From Craterostigma plantagineum (Eukaryota; Streptophyta; Magnoliopsida; Lamiales; Linderniaceae), in contig JAPQWV010000051.1 of assembly GCA_027422505.1 (NCBI GenBank), positions 2,013,501-2,077,500 on the forward strand: 64,000 nt of DNA. The letters are read 5' to 3'. Positions 1 through 11,433 of this stretch are shown here, piece by piece. The notes under the pieces were generated by a model that saw only the letters and a program-made list of their open reading frames with translations, was not told where the DNA came from and did not search any database. The first letter of the stretch is position 1. Each line of letters opens with the position of its first letter. A program made the translations under genes and the position numbers.

Positions 1-55
1 GGCGTTGCGGAAAATGGCGGAAGCCATGGCGATACAAAAATACATATAAAACATA

Positions 56-109
56 TAGCGCAGGACTCCTTACCATGGTTGGTCAATGGCTAAATGATAC
101 GATTATCCC
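56..109 (+). mobile_element. LINE ORF2 fragment, 5' part (split by Copia insertion)
   Basis: This short piece belongs to the same 5'-truncated LINE as the fragment at 8755-9099. Joined across the Copia insertion with one copy of ATCCC, the reading frame is continuous (GLLTMVGQWLNDTIIP then MAFQSWFRW). The LINE begins at about position 56. The AT-rich stretch before it (about 36-55) resembles the sequence after the LINE poly(A) tail (about 9095-9115), as expected for an imperfect target-site duplication. Positions 1-35 hold only a GC-rich stretch related to the hairpin at 9664-9700. Confidence 0.6.
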
Positions 110-1028
110 TGTTAATGTTGACTAGCTCAACTTTGACAATGTTGGGCTAACATTTCAGCCAACATTGTTGTCTGTCAACATTCAATTTTATCTTTCATGC
201 CCAAAAACCGTTTAACCTTTTTTGTAGCTTTATTTACTGATATGCAGGACGTAGTAAAGTGCTGAAACGAGTTCAAACCGTGTGGAGCTGCTTGAACGAA
301 TTTAGGAAGTGCGCTTACTATAAATAGAAGATTTGAAGATCAAAAGAGAAGTAGTCAAGCCACGACCAAGATTAGAAGATCTGAATATCAAAAGAGAATC
401 ATTCAACCAGCTACTATAAATAGGAGATAAGGATCGGCCAATGAGAAGAGAAGATTCGAACTAGATATATACTATATTTAGGGAGATCTTCGAGGAGATA
501 TTCGAAGACATATTCAATGGATCTTTTTACCAATTCAAGATGGAGCCAAGGTCTATAAATAAGAGTTATTTTCGAGATGCAATGGACAACTTTCGAGAGA
601 GCTTTCATGGAGTAAAAGTTGAGCGACATATTGAGTGAAAATATGAGCGAAACACATATCGAGCTTGAGCAAGTTTTTTATATTACGAGAGTTGTCTTTT
701 AGCCTAGTATTGAGCTTTCAGAAGTCGTAGTACTTCGTAGGTTTTTTCGGATCGTGTCGATTCGTAGATTTTCTAGGCTTGTTTTTACTATCTTCGGATA
801 GTTGTTTTGCATCTATTGCTATAGTGGAATTTTGCCCTTTGAGGCGCGCAACAAGTTTTTATAACTTGCTGCACAGATTTATATCTCGTGTTCTTCTATT
901 TTCGTCACTAGGTAATTACAATATTCCGCTGTGCACCTGAATGTTAGGTTGAGTGTTACCCCGACATTTTACCCAACATCTAGTCTATACTTAGTGTTTT
1001 ACATCCATATCTTACCTGGACCACTTCA
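110..1028 (+). repeat. 5' LTR of SIRE-type Copia element
   Basis: 919 bp, starting TGTTAATG and ending CCACTTCA. It matches 7821-8749 throughout. The other LTR has an 11-bp tandem duplication (GTGTGGAAAGC) and one T fewer. Three TATA-like TATAAATA motifs lie near 319, 414 and 553. Both ends of the LTR carry TGTTGG/CCAACA palindromic motifs (138-183 and 940-981). Confidence 0.93.
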
Positions 1029-1031
1029 AAG

Positions 1032-1043
1032 TGGCATCAGAGC
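1032..1043 (+). other. Primer-binding site of SIRE-type element
   Basis: TGGCATCAGAGC starts three bases after the 5' LTR. It differs at one base from TGGTATCAGAGC, the usual plant Copia site complementary to the 3' end of initiator tRNA-Met. Confidence 0.85.
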
Positions 1044-1081
1044 CTCCGCTTGACGTGACTAAGCGTTTTTTATCCTTTATA

Positions 1082-3075
1082 ATGGATGTTACAAGCTCAA
1101 ACCATCTCAGCAAAGTCCCTGTGTTAGACGGTTCCAATTATGCCTATTGGAAGGTTCGTGTGCGCCAATGCATCAAGTCCATAGATGTGCGAGCGTGGGA
1201 AGCAGTCCTCAACGGATACACTCGACCTCGATCTCCTCCAGATGCTGATGGGGAAGTAGTCGACAAGCCTATCGAACAGTAGACTATTGCTGAAATAAAT
1301 GCGGCCGAGTATAACGACAAAGCTCTTAATGTCATCTTCTCTTCGGTGGATATTTTCATGTTCAAGATTATTCAGAATTGCTCGACGGCAAAGAAAGCAT
1401 GAGATCTACTTCAGAGGTACTGCGAAGGTGATGCGAGTGTGAGGGAACCAAGCTACGATACCTCCTCAATCAGTTCGAAAATCTCAGAATGAAGGAAGAC
1501 GAGGATATCACCACATACTTTGGGAAGATTCTGACTATTTCAAGCGAGTGTGCTAGCCTCGGAGATCCAATTGCAAATAAGGTACTTGTTTCTAAAGCTT
1601 TACGTACTTTAACTGAAAAGTTTAATGTGAAGGTAGCGGTGATCGAGGAAGCACACAACCTATCCACGATGGAATTCAACACATTGATGAACATCATGAA
1701 GAACTATGAGACCAACCTCGAAGTCCAAAAGAGAGCTTCACATTGCAAAAGCATTGCTCTAGTCAGTCAGTCATGCAAGGTGCAAACTGATGAAGTTGAC
1801 TCTGACAATGATGAGGATATGGCTATGTTCGTGAAGAAGTTTACAAAGTTCCTTCAGAAGAAGAATGTTGAGCAGAATGTTGGCCCAACATTCAGGAAGG
1901 GCCAGAATGCCAAAACAGAATCTTCGTCTGCGCCTCCATACTTCAGACGCAATACTGACGGAAAGAAGAAGATTGACTTGGATTCAGTGAGATGCCATGC
2001 ATGCACGGGTTGTGGTCATTATGCCAATGAATGCGCGAACACCCTTCGCAAGCGTGGGAAATCACTTCGGGTCGACCTCTTCGATGATGAAGAGGAAGAA
2101 CAGGGTGCAAAGGAGACTAAGCAATCATCAGTGACCATTCAATCCTTCTCGGATGATGAAGATCATCAAACCGGCTTCACTGCGGTAACTGATGTTGAGC
2201 CAACATCTGACTCAACATCTGAAAAACATATTATTGTCGATTATGATGATTCAAACTGTTTTGATGGGTATTCTAGTTTTGATGATGCAGAGTTAGAAGA
2301 TGATGCTTGTGTAGAAATTCAAATTAATGAAACCGTCAAGATGATGTCCGCACAATATGAGAAGGAAAAGGCGAAGAATGCGGAACTCAAAGCCGAGCTG
2401 AAGACCCTGTCCGAGGAGAATGCTAAGGACGAAAAGATGATTGAAAGCATGGTGGATGGAATGAACAAAATGGAAGCCTTACTAACACGCAAGGACAAGG
2501 AGAGTGACAAACTTCAAAAGCGAGTCGACGAGGACGACGAGACGTTCACTAAGATGAACAAGGGTAAAGCGACCATTGATGAGGTATTATCCGTAGGCAT
2601 TTTTGATAAGCAAGGTTTAGGAGCTAATTCCCTGCCTAATAATGCTTCAGATTTTGTTGTGCATGATAGACCTAAGATAGTCTTTGTTAAGAAGAATGCC
2701 GAGCATGTTGCGAACTTGAGTAATGAGATATTAGTCGTTAAAAAGGGTCCTAAGCATGCTGCTAGTAAGGATAGACAATTTAAATGCAAGCATTGCATGC
2801 AACCTGGTCATATTAAGTCATACTGCTGGAAGTTGAAGGGGGAGATTTCTGCCAAGAAATCGATGTCGGCTGGAATGTCACCCAACATCTCGCTCAACAT
2901 TGAGAAATCAGTGTTGAAAGATATGTATGGAGAAGACTCGGCTGGCTCACCTTCAAATTCTGGAAATCCAAATGCTGTTTTGTCATCTAAGAAAGTTTGG
3001 GTAGCAAAGTCTGTGCACAAATGCAATGTTGTATATACCTCTTTGCGAGCCAACGTGACAGGTTCTTGGTACTAA
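1082..3075 (+). pseudogene. SIRE gag, broken
   Basis: Gag of the SIRE-type element, the capsid/nucleocapsid protein that packages element RNA. I take ATG 1082 as the start because the conserved Gag N-terminus (LDGSNYAYWKVRVRQCI) follows. A TAG at 1280-1282 stops the frame and a frameshift lies between about 1283 and 1488. The second part (1489-3075, 528 residues) has two zinc knuckles: CHACTGCGHYANEC near 1993 and CKHCMQPGHIKSYC near 2782. Between them is an acidic, Lys/Glu-rich segment of coiled-coil type (about 2330-2560). Three dispersed palindromic motifs (1869-1893, 2191-2219, 2868-2895) fall in low-complexity parts and are translated in different frames. Confidence 0.85.
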
Positions 3076-6000
3076 AATAGCGGGTGTTCCCGACATATGA
3101 CGGGTACCAAAGATTATCTAAGTGATTACATGCCTTTAAGGAGTGGATATGTGACGTTCGGAGGAGGTGCTAAAGGGCGGATTCTCGGTCGGGGCAGATT
3201 GAACGTGCCCGATTTCCCGAAACTGAGCAACGTTCTACACGTCGACGGATTGTGGCTAATCTGATTAGCATAAGTCAGCTATGCGACGACGACCTTGAGG
3301 TAAGATTTAATAAGGGATGTTGTGAGGTTTTTAACAGCAATGGTGTTCGAGTTATGGCAGGAAAAAGATCGAGTGACAACTGCTATCTAGTCGGTGAAAA
3401 ATCTGGTGTGAAGGACGTGTGCCAACTCTCTAAGGCCGAGGACGATGTCATCCTTTGGCATTACAAACTGGGTCATGTCAACTACCGAATGCTGGAGCAA
3501 CTTATCAAACACAATGCGATCAGAGGCATTCCAAAGCTTAAGGAGTTTGGTAAGGTTGTTTGTGAGTCATGTTTGAAGGATAAGCAAGTGCATGCTAGCC
3601 ATAATGTTGACCAACATGCTGCCCAACATTTTAAAACTGCTCATTGTTTTCAACTTATTCACATGGATTTGATGGGTCCGATGGAAGTAGATAGCATTGG
3701 TGGTAGGAGATATGCTTATGTGCTTGTTGATGATTACTCTAGATATGCATGGATTTACTTTCTTAAGGAAAAATCTGAGTCGTTCGATTTTTTCAAAAAA
3801 TTTTGTGCTATGGGTAAGAATAATTTCAGTGCTCCTATATCTCGTATTAGGTCTGATCATGGTAGGGAATTTGAGAATCAATTGTTTGATGAATTCTGTG
3901 ATAGGAAAGGTATTATTCATGAGTATTCATCTCCTAAGACGCCCCAACAAAATGGGGTGGCCGAAAGGAAGAATAGGACTTTGCAAGAAATGGCACGTGT
4001 TATGTTGCATTCTAAGAGTCTTTCTAAAAGATTTTGGGCTGAAGCTTTGCATACCGCATGTCATATATCTAATCGTGTTTTCTTTCGTCATGGTACTAAA
4101 ATGACATCGTATGAATTATTGAATGGGAAAAAGCCGACTGTCAAGTATTTTCATGTTTTTGGATGCTATTGTTATATGTTGAATGATCGTGAGTACTTGA
4201 CCAAGTTTGATTCAAAAAGTGACAAGTGCATTTTTCTTGGATACTGGCCTAATAGTCGTGCTTATCGTGTGTATAACTTGCGCTTGAAGTCTGTTCAGGA
4301 GTCGGTAAGTTTGATGATGCTACTGATCTTAGCAAAGTGTCTCCTCAAGTTGAGATTTCAGATGTTATACAAGCTGTGGACGAAACAGAGGAGAATGTGG
4401 AGGACGATGTTGACCCGACATCTGACCCAACATCTGTGCCAGAACAGAACACCGAGGCTGGACCCAGTGAAGTTCGTAGAGACCCGCCAGCTAAGATTCA
4501 AAAAGATCATCCCATAGACTTAATTATTGGAGATGTGAACGAAGGTAGGAAAACCAGAGATAAGCCGCACAAGGATTATAAGTCTATGGTAAGAAACGTA
4601 TGCATGAACACAGTATACGCTGAGGTACGTTTCAATTGTTTTGTTTCTGAGATAGAACCTAAGAATGTCCTTGAAGCTCTCAAGGATAATTTCTGGATAA
4701 ATGCGATGCAAGAGGAACTCTTGCAGTTTGAGATAAACCAAGTATGGAGCTTAGTCCCACGGCCGAAGGACATTAATGTCATAGGTACGAAGTGGATCTT
4801 TAAGAATAAATCTGATGAACTTGGTAGAGTTGTTAGGAACAAAGCACATTTAGTAGCTCAAGGTTATACGCAAGTTGAGGGCATAGACTTTGATGAGAAG
4901 TTTGCTCCTGTGGCTAGGTTAGAATCAATTAGGTTGTTATTAGCTATTGCATGTTGGCTTAACATCACGTTACACCAAATGGATGTTAAGGGTGCGTTTT
5001 TATATGGGTATATTGATAAAGATATCTATGTTGAACAGCCTAAGGGATTTGAGGATCCGCTTTTTCCTAACCATGTTTTTAAGCTGCAGAAAGCCTTGTA
5101 TGGACTGAAGCAAGCGCCTCGAGCTTGGTATGGTAGATTAACTACATTTTTACTCGATTTTGGGTTTACTCGAGGTGAGGCAGACCGCACTCTTTTTATA
5201 AAAAGGGTCGGTTCTGATATTTTAATTGCCCAAGTTTATGTTGATGATATTGTTTTTGGCTCGAGCTCACAATCTATGCTAGATCAATTTGTATAGGTCA
5301 TGAACTCCACTTTCGAAATGAGCATGATCGGGGAACTAACTTATTTTTTAGGCGTGCAGATTAAGCAAAGCAGCGACGGTATCTTTATGTCCCAGGAGAA
5401 ATACGCGAAGAACACAGTCAAGAAGTTCGGGCTTGACACGGCAAAGGTAATGAAAACTCCAATGGGGTCATCACAAAAGGTATGTAAGGACAATGTTGGA
5501 CAGAATGTTGGCCCAACATTATATCGATCCATGATAGGCAGTTTGCTTTATCTTTCAGCTAGTAGACCCGACATCATGTATAGCGTATGTGTTTGCTAGA
5601 TATCAGTCTGAGCCTAAGGTCTCCCATCTTAATGCCGTTAAGCGTATTCTTCGTTATGTGTGTGGTTCGTGTAGCCTAGGGTTGTGGTTCTCTAAAGATA
5701 CTAATATGAGTCTTGTAGGTACAGCGATGCTGATTGGGCAGGTGACGAGGATGATCGCAAGAGCACAAGTGACGGCTGTTTCTTCTTAGTTAACAATTTA
5801 GTTGCATGGTACAGTAAGAAACAGAATTGCGTGTCTTTATCTACTGCTGAGTCTGAGTATGTTGCTGCGGGTAGTTGCTGTACGCAATTAATATGGTTGA
5901 ATAGCATGTTGTGTGACTATGGGTTAGAGTGCGAGTCAGTCCTCATGTATTGTGATAACCTTAGTGCCATCAACATATTTAGGAACCCGATTCAGCATTC

Positions 6001-6178
6001 ACGCACGAAGCATATAGATATAAGGCATCATTTTCTGAGAGATATGGTAGAAAAAGAATTAGTGCACATTGAGCATATAGACACGAAACATCAGTTAGCT
6101 GACATTTTCACGAAAGCATTGGATTTTGAAAGGTTTTCGGACCTGAAAAAGTCCATAGGTTTGCATCAGTCTGTCTGA
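3076..6178 (+). pseudogene. SIRE pol (PR-INT-RT-RNase H), broken
   Basis: Protease lies at about 3079-3240. Its normal DSG triad reads NSG directly after a TAA, so the catalytic Asp is lost and the frame is stopped. Integrase is at 3252-4310: the pre-integrase finger (WHYKLGH...CESCLKD), HMDLMGP, RSDHGREFE and [12 protein letters not shown] give the DDE residues. A frameshift near 4310 separates INT from RT. RT (about 4620-5590) has KWIFKNK, MDVKGAFLYG, LYGLKQAPRAW and YVDDI, with a TAG at 5294-5296. Two more frameshifts (near 5590 and 5790) precede RNase H (STAESEYVAAGS, the CDN motif, LADIFTKALDF), which ends at 6178. This copy cannot make a functional polyprotein. Confidence 0.88.
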
Positions 6179-7806
6179 ATATTGGTCCAACATTTGGATC
6201 AACATAGCAGAAGTCGAACTTGATTGTTACTGCTTTGATATTTGATTTAATGCTCTCTCTGTTATTCTTTGAAATGATTTGACTCACCTAGAACGTTCCC
6301 TGAAATGACCCTCTTCAAAAAAAAAAAATTGCTCGTGATCCTTTTTCAAGATACAGGTTCAGGTAGTAAGCTTCTCTAGGTGCACGGCATTCGCGGTGAC
6401 GATGCACTCTTTGCGACAAAAATCCTAACCTTGATGATAAGGATCTTATAAGGGCCGTGCATAGTATTACTAGTCTATATTGAGGTAAGTAGGGCAGAAA
6501 ATATAAGGGAATTGAGTTTAGGGTGTTGAACAGAAAAGTCTCGAATTTCAGAGTAGAATGTTGAGTCTTATGTTGGGGCAACATATGTGACTGTCAGTTT
6601 GATCATGCTATATTTTTGTGCTTTCGTTTATGTGCATTAGTTTTTAGGTCAGCATTTGTTGGTTTCATGTGTCTAGTTTAGATATCTCTCAGAATTGCAT
6701 TAGAACTCTCGAAGAACAGCGTGTTACACTTGGCTCAAGTGATCTTCATTGTCGCTCAAACGGTTAGTCTCGCTCGATTCTATTATGACTTTTGACTTGG
6801 TATTTTTTGGTTGAATCATGATCTGATTTGCTCTTATATTTTTCCTTGACCGATTCTTCCATATATCATATGAGCTCCTTGTTTAGACAGTTGTGACCTG
6901 ATTCGACCTTATCCTTTAAACTGTCTAAATTATATTTGAGTCCAACGGTTCTTTTTCTCAGCCTTGCCTATTCCACGATGAAATATTTGCTGAGTGACTG
7001 TTTTATTTGTGTCGTTGGATATTTCTCTCTTTAGGTTCGACTTGAGCTCTCATACTATCGCATATCCTATTTCATAGTTCGAACTTCATGCTGAAATTAC
7101 TCTCTGTTCTTGATTGTGGTTGATATAATAGAGGGTTACTCATTCTGTTCTCAGTTTATTATTTTTGGATTTATCTTTGATTACTTTATGGCGAACTAAC
7201 TTGTTTCTGAGTCTCAGAATGTTGGACCAGATGTTAGTCCCACATTTGCCTCGACAATTTGGCTAACAGAGAAGTTCTCTGAGTTTTTTCTTTCTTCCCA
7301 AAAAGGGGGAGAAGGTTGTGCAGATAATAAGCGGGAGATAAGGGGACGAACAAACATGGGGAGTTGATCAAGAAGGAAAAGCAGCCGAGAAAGCATCAGA
7401 AGGAAACTCCATACTCCACTGAGAGTGAAGCTCTGATCCTTTCCATTTTTTTGCATGCATATGTCGGATTAATTTGTTTTTAATATGGGCATGCTGATCT
7501 AATCTTCTGAATCTGATTTGATTCTATGATTCTTTGCATGACCGATTTTATTTTTACTATGTGCATGCTGATTTGCTAGGTTTACATGTTTGCCTGCTTA
7601 CGTGCCGAATATGTTTATTTTGCAGATGATTAACTTAAGACCTTGTTATGGCTATGTACTATTTTCGTAGTACTTTGAATAGTTTAATCGCTATTCAGTT
7701 TTCGACTACTCTAACCATCTTTTAATGTTTTTGTGGTTGAGTAGATTTTGCCTTCAGGGGGAGTTTTGGAACTTTTAATGTCTGCATGGGTTTTGGGAAG
7801 AAAGAT
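6179..7806 (+). other. Long non-coding 3' region of SIRE element with polypurine-like tracts
   Basis: About 1.6 kb between the RNase H stop and the polypurine tract. I recognise no envelope-like or other coding sequence; ORFs here are short and unconvincing. It contains AAAAAGGGGGAGAA near 7301, a weaker CAGGGGGAG near 7757, and three more TGTTGG/CCAACA motif clusters (6181-6206, 6555-6590, 7218-7246). Long 3' regions with extra polypurine tracts are typical of the SIRE/Maximus lineage. Confidence 0.6.
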
Positions 7807-7819
7807 AAAAAGGGGGAGA
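7807..7819 (+). other. Polypurine tract of SIRE element
   Basis: A run of A, five G and AGA sits immediately before the 3' LTR, where plus-strand DNA synthesis starts. Confidence 0.85.
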
Positions 7820-7820
7820 T

Positions 7821-8749
7821 TGTTAATGTTGACTAGCTCAGCTTTGACAATGTTGGGCTAACATTTCAGCCAACATTGTTGTCTGTCAACATTCGATTTT
7901 ATCTTTCATGCCCAAAAACCGTTTAACCTTTTTTGTAGCTTTATTTACTGATATGCAGGACGTGGTAAAGTGCTGAAACGAGTTCAAACCGTGTGGAAAG
8001 CGTGTGGAGCTGCTTGAACGAATTTAGGAAGTGCGCTTACTATAAATAGAAGATTTGAAGATCAAAAGAGAAGTAGTCAAGCCACGACCAAGATTAGAAG
8101 ATCTGAATATCAAAAGAGAATCATTCAACCAGCTACCATAAATAGGAGATAAGGATCGGCCAATGAGAAGAGAAGATTCGAACTAGATATATACTATATT
8201 TAGGGAGATCTTCGAGGAGATATTTGAAGAGATATTCAAGGGATCTTTTTACCAATTCAAGATGGAGCCAAGGTCTATAAATAAGAGTTATTTTCGAGCT
8301 GCAATGGACAACTTTCGAGAGAGCTTTCATGGAGTAAAAGTTGAGCGACATATTGAGTGAAAATATGAGCGAAACACATATCGAGCTTGAGCAAGTTTTT
8401 TATATTACGAGAGTTGTCTTTTAGCCTAGTATTGAGCTTTCAGAAGTCGTAGTACTTCGTAGGTTTTTCGGATCGTGTCGATTCGTAGATTTTCTAGGCT
8501 TGTTTTTACTATCTTCGGATAGTTGTTTTGCATCCATTTTTATAGTGGAATTTTGCCCTTTGAGGCACGCAGCAAGTTTTTATAACTTGCTGCACAGATT
8601 TATATCTCGTGTTCTTCTATTTTCGTCACTAAGTAATTACAATATTCCGCTGTGCACCTGAATGTTAGGTTGAGTGTTACCCCGACATTTTACCCAACAT
8701 CTAGTCTATACTTAGTGTTTTACATCCATATCTTACCGGGACCACTTCA
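7821..8749 (+). repeat. 3' LTR of SIRE-type Copia element
   Basis: 929 bp, near-identical to 110-1028. Its length difference is exactly explained by an 11-bp tandem duplication near 7994 and a one-base T deletion near 8464. It is followed by the second ATCCC at 8750-8754. Confidence 0.93.
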
Positions 8750-8754
8750 ATCCC

Positions 8755-9099
8755 AATGGCATTCCAGAGCTGGTTTAGGTGGATGGTTCGACTGGGCAAA
8801 GGAAAGGGACGGACTAATAAGATCATACTGATGATCATGGCGGCTGTTGCGTACCATATCTGGCGAGAGAGGAATGCAAGGGTCCATAGTGGGAGATGCT
8901 CGACCAAAGAACAATTGTTAAGAGAAATACATCATGATGCTAAATACCAACTACAGTGCTGTACCCGATGGAATCCAAAACTGCAAAACTGCTCATTGTT
9001 TAGGATAGTAGTGTCTGGTATATACCAGAGTTAACATGCTGTAAACATCTCGGCTTTTACGGTTGCAATATATCTTACTACATTCCCAAAAAAAAAAAA
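8755..9099 (+). mobile_element. LINE ORF2 C-terminus and 3' tail
   Basis: The frame starting MAFQSWFRWMVRLGKGKG continues into AVAYHIWRERNARVH, a pattern typical of the zf-RVT region at the C-terminus of plant L1-type reverse transcriptases. It ends at a stop near 9034. A short 3' UTR and a 12-base poly(A) run (9088-9099) follow. Only about 400 bp of the LINE exist, so it was heavily 5'-truncated on insertion. The SIRE element then landed in it. Confidence 0.75.
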
Positions 9100-9712
9100 T
9101 ACACATAAAATCTATATGTCTAGACATAATATACATTATGATTTACATCAATAAACTATAAAGTAGTAAAATACTTCAATTTATTTTAATATAAACATAA
9201 AAAACTATCAATAATCATTTAATAAGTTCAAGATTACGACACATGAAACAAAAAAAGAACGAAAATAGATAAGTCAAACAAATAAAATAGACATCCACAC
9301 AAATCCACAAATCAATTGTCTAGTTCCATCCCCAACAATTGTACAGAAAAAAAAAACGAAAGAAAAAAGGTAGTTATCGAAGAGAGGGTTGCCGGACGTA
9401 GATTCACCGGCGGGGAGGGTGGCTGGTCGCCGGTGGGGAGGTGGCCGCCGGATGGTCAAAGGTGGATGGTTATTAGGGTTTTATTAGTTTAATATTTATC
9501 TCAATTATATAGAAACAGCTCAGCCCAAGTAATGTTTTTTTGTTTTAAAAATCCCAAAACCATTTAAAAAGCCGAAAAGACCTAAAAAACACTACACAAA
9601 AACCTAAAGCTGCCATCTTCAAGTGGCTGCCGCCACTGAGAGCCCGCCACAAGGCAGATATGCAAAAATCCGCCACGCCATTCCGCCATGGCGGATTTTT
9701 AATAACAGTGAG
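9100..9712. other. Non-coding spacer with a GC-rich hairpin
   Basis: AT-rich DNA without a convincing gene; 9390-9470 is GC-rich and low in complexity. At 9664-9700 a perfect 12-bp inverted repeat (AAAAATCCGCCA / TGGCGGATTTTT) surrounds a 13-base loop that itself reads CGCCATTCCGCCA-like. Related GGCGGA/ATGGCGG words occur at 1-31, on the other side of the nested LINE/SIRE insertion. Confidence 0.4.
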
Positions 9713-10399
9713 TGCAAGTTGTCGGAGTTAGCGAGCCAGAAACTCGCCGGAGGTCGCCGGGAACGGCCAAAGAAGACGACCGCTTGAACTGACTCAAACA
9801 GAGCTGAAAAAAGAAAGATAGCTGAAGGAAGAAGTCGCGATGAACAGTGGCCGTAGGATCAAGCTTGTGCGCGCGATCGGACGGATCACATTCAAAGGCC
9901 AGAGATTAAACGTGAGCCGATGGATGACGCGCGGACCGATCAGCGGCTAGGATTAATCGAGACAAGTTGATGCGGATGATGATTGTGGACCGTTAAGATC
10001 AAGATCGAACGGATCGCAAGAAATCGGGTTTTCACTTATAAAGGCGTCATGCCTTTTATGCTGGGTCATGCGCGAAAGCAAGGCTGGGCTGCTTATGGAG
10101 CGTGCGATCTGATAGATCAACGGACGCGATGGATTGCGGTTCACACTTGAATCATGATTCAGCCTCTATATAAATCAGTGTTTTAAGTTCGAGTAGTGAT
10201 TTTTGAGCGTCCATAAGTTCTTATAGAGTGATAATCACAGTGAGGTGTAAACATGAAACTTGTAGAGGGCACAGCAGTGTACAACTTTCGTGTTGTGATC
10301 AATAAGAAAGGAAGCTCGGTTAATCAGTGTTATCTTGCTGTTTTTGAGTTCGCTTGAGCATCCGATTGCTCAACTCGATTCATAATTTTAGCATACACT
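9713..10399 (+). repeat. LTR copy 1 of TR-GAG-like element
   Basis: Aligned with 12425-13118 and 13456-13948 over most of its length. Shared landmarks are the GGCGTCATGCCTTTTATGC segment, TATATAAATCAG near 10168 and the AGAGGGCAC...TTCGTGTTGTGATC block. A segment present in the other copies (GGACGTAGGCCAAAGTTCGG) is deleted here. The left edge may be truncated. TATATAAAT near 10168 is a plausible TATA box. Confidence 0.65.
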
Positions 10400-10486
10400 T
10401 AATTGACATTGAATCCTCGTTCGACAGGTGGCATTTCCTCAACAAGTGGTGCGGTGAGCGTGGAACGAGAGCTCGGATCCCCGAAA

Positions 10487-11433
10487 ATGTCTACCATGAC
10501 CAAGCTCGAAATGAAGGTCTTCAATGGATCTAATGATTTTGGGCTGTGGAAGCTCAAAATGAAGGCCGTGCTCGTAGAGAAAGGCTTGGAGGAAGCCTTG
10601 AAGCCGGATGCGGAAATGGTACCAACAACACTAACCCCGGATGCAAAGAAGAAGATCAAGGAAACGACATATTCTGCCATTATTCTGAGCCTAGCTGATA
10701 GTGTGCTTCGCAATGAGGCAAATGAGACTTCGGCCGAGGCATTATGGAAGAAGCTATACTCCCTTTACATGACCAAATCGCTAGCAAGAAGGTTGTACCT
10801 CAAGCAAGCTCTATATAGCTTCCAAATGGAGGAAGGGGCAGCCATTGAAGAGCAAGTAAATCTGTTCCAGAAATTAGTTCTTGATTTGCAAAATATTGGT
10901 GAGGAAATCAAGGACGAGGATCAAGCTCTTTTACTGCTGTGTTCCTTGCCAAAAAGCCGATTACTTCAAGGAGGCTCTTCTCTATGAAGGGAGAAGCTAA
11001 GCATCGAAAATGTGATGTCTGCATTGAGTACTAAGCAGCTAAATACCAGAATTCCACAAAGGATTGCAGCTGAACCACATTCTGCTGCCGAGCTGCTAAA
11101 TGTGCAGAATCAGGCCAGATCATGGAAGAAGAAAGGCAAGGGGAAGGAGCTAGCTGAGCCTAGGAGGTGCTATCACTGCAATGAAGTGGGACATTTTAGG
11201 ATAAACTGCCCAAAACTGCAGAAAGGGGCATGTGTGAACTCGGCTAACATCCATGGTGATGGATTTGAGTATGCTGAGGTCTTAGCTGTTTCTGAGCTCG
11301 AGAGGAGTGAAGAATGGATTCAAGACTCTGGCTCTAGCTTCCATATAACCTGCAAAAGAGAGTGGTTGCATGACTTCAAGGAGCTAAGAGGAAAAACAGT
11401 TAAGGTGGGAGAGGGAAAAAAACTTCGAGGTTA
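10487..11433 (+). pseudogene. Gag-protease ORF of TR-GAG-like element
   Basis: Gag begins at ATG 10487 (MSTMTKLEMKVFNG) and has the UBN2-type core WKLKMKAVL...EALWKKLYSLYMTKSLARRLYLKQALYSFQM. The frame is disturbed at a run of five A (10951-10955), where the family consensus needs one more base, and again at a TGA near 10984. The same frame then resumes from 11012. A CCHC knuckle (CYHCNEVGHFRINC) lies near 11168, and a protease core with intact DSG (WIQDSGSSFHIT) near 11315. A further A-run slip near 11415 ends the frame. A source copy without these slips would encode Gag plus protease only. Confidence 0.75.

Larger units (their letters stand above)
110..8749 (+). mobile_element. SIRE/Maximus-type Copia LTR retrotransposon, complete but decayed
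   Basis: An 8.64-kb element bounded by TG...CA LTRs and a perfect 5-bp target duplication, ATCCC, at 105-109 and 8750-8754. Order is LTR, tRNA-iMet-type PBS, gag with coiled coil and two CCHC knuckles, protease, integrase, RT, RNase H, a 1.6-kb non-coding 3' region, polypurine tract, LTR. The INT-before-RT order makes it Copia. The long gag, long 3' region and repeated GGGGGAGA tracts fit the SIRE/Maximus lineage. Several stops and frameshifts make it non-autonomous. The LTRs differ by roughly 15 substitutions and two indels by eye. Confidence 0.93.

Noticed and set aside
6315..7456. Envelope-like gene in the SIRE 3' region
   Set aside because: Some SIRE elements carry one, but only short minus-strand ORFs exist here and no signal or membrane segment is convincing.
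9274..9459. 61-residue minus-strand ORF with Pro/Arg-rich start
   Set aside because: Looks like low-complexity GC-rich DNA; no splice partners or conserved domain found.
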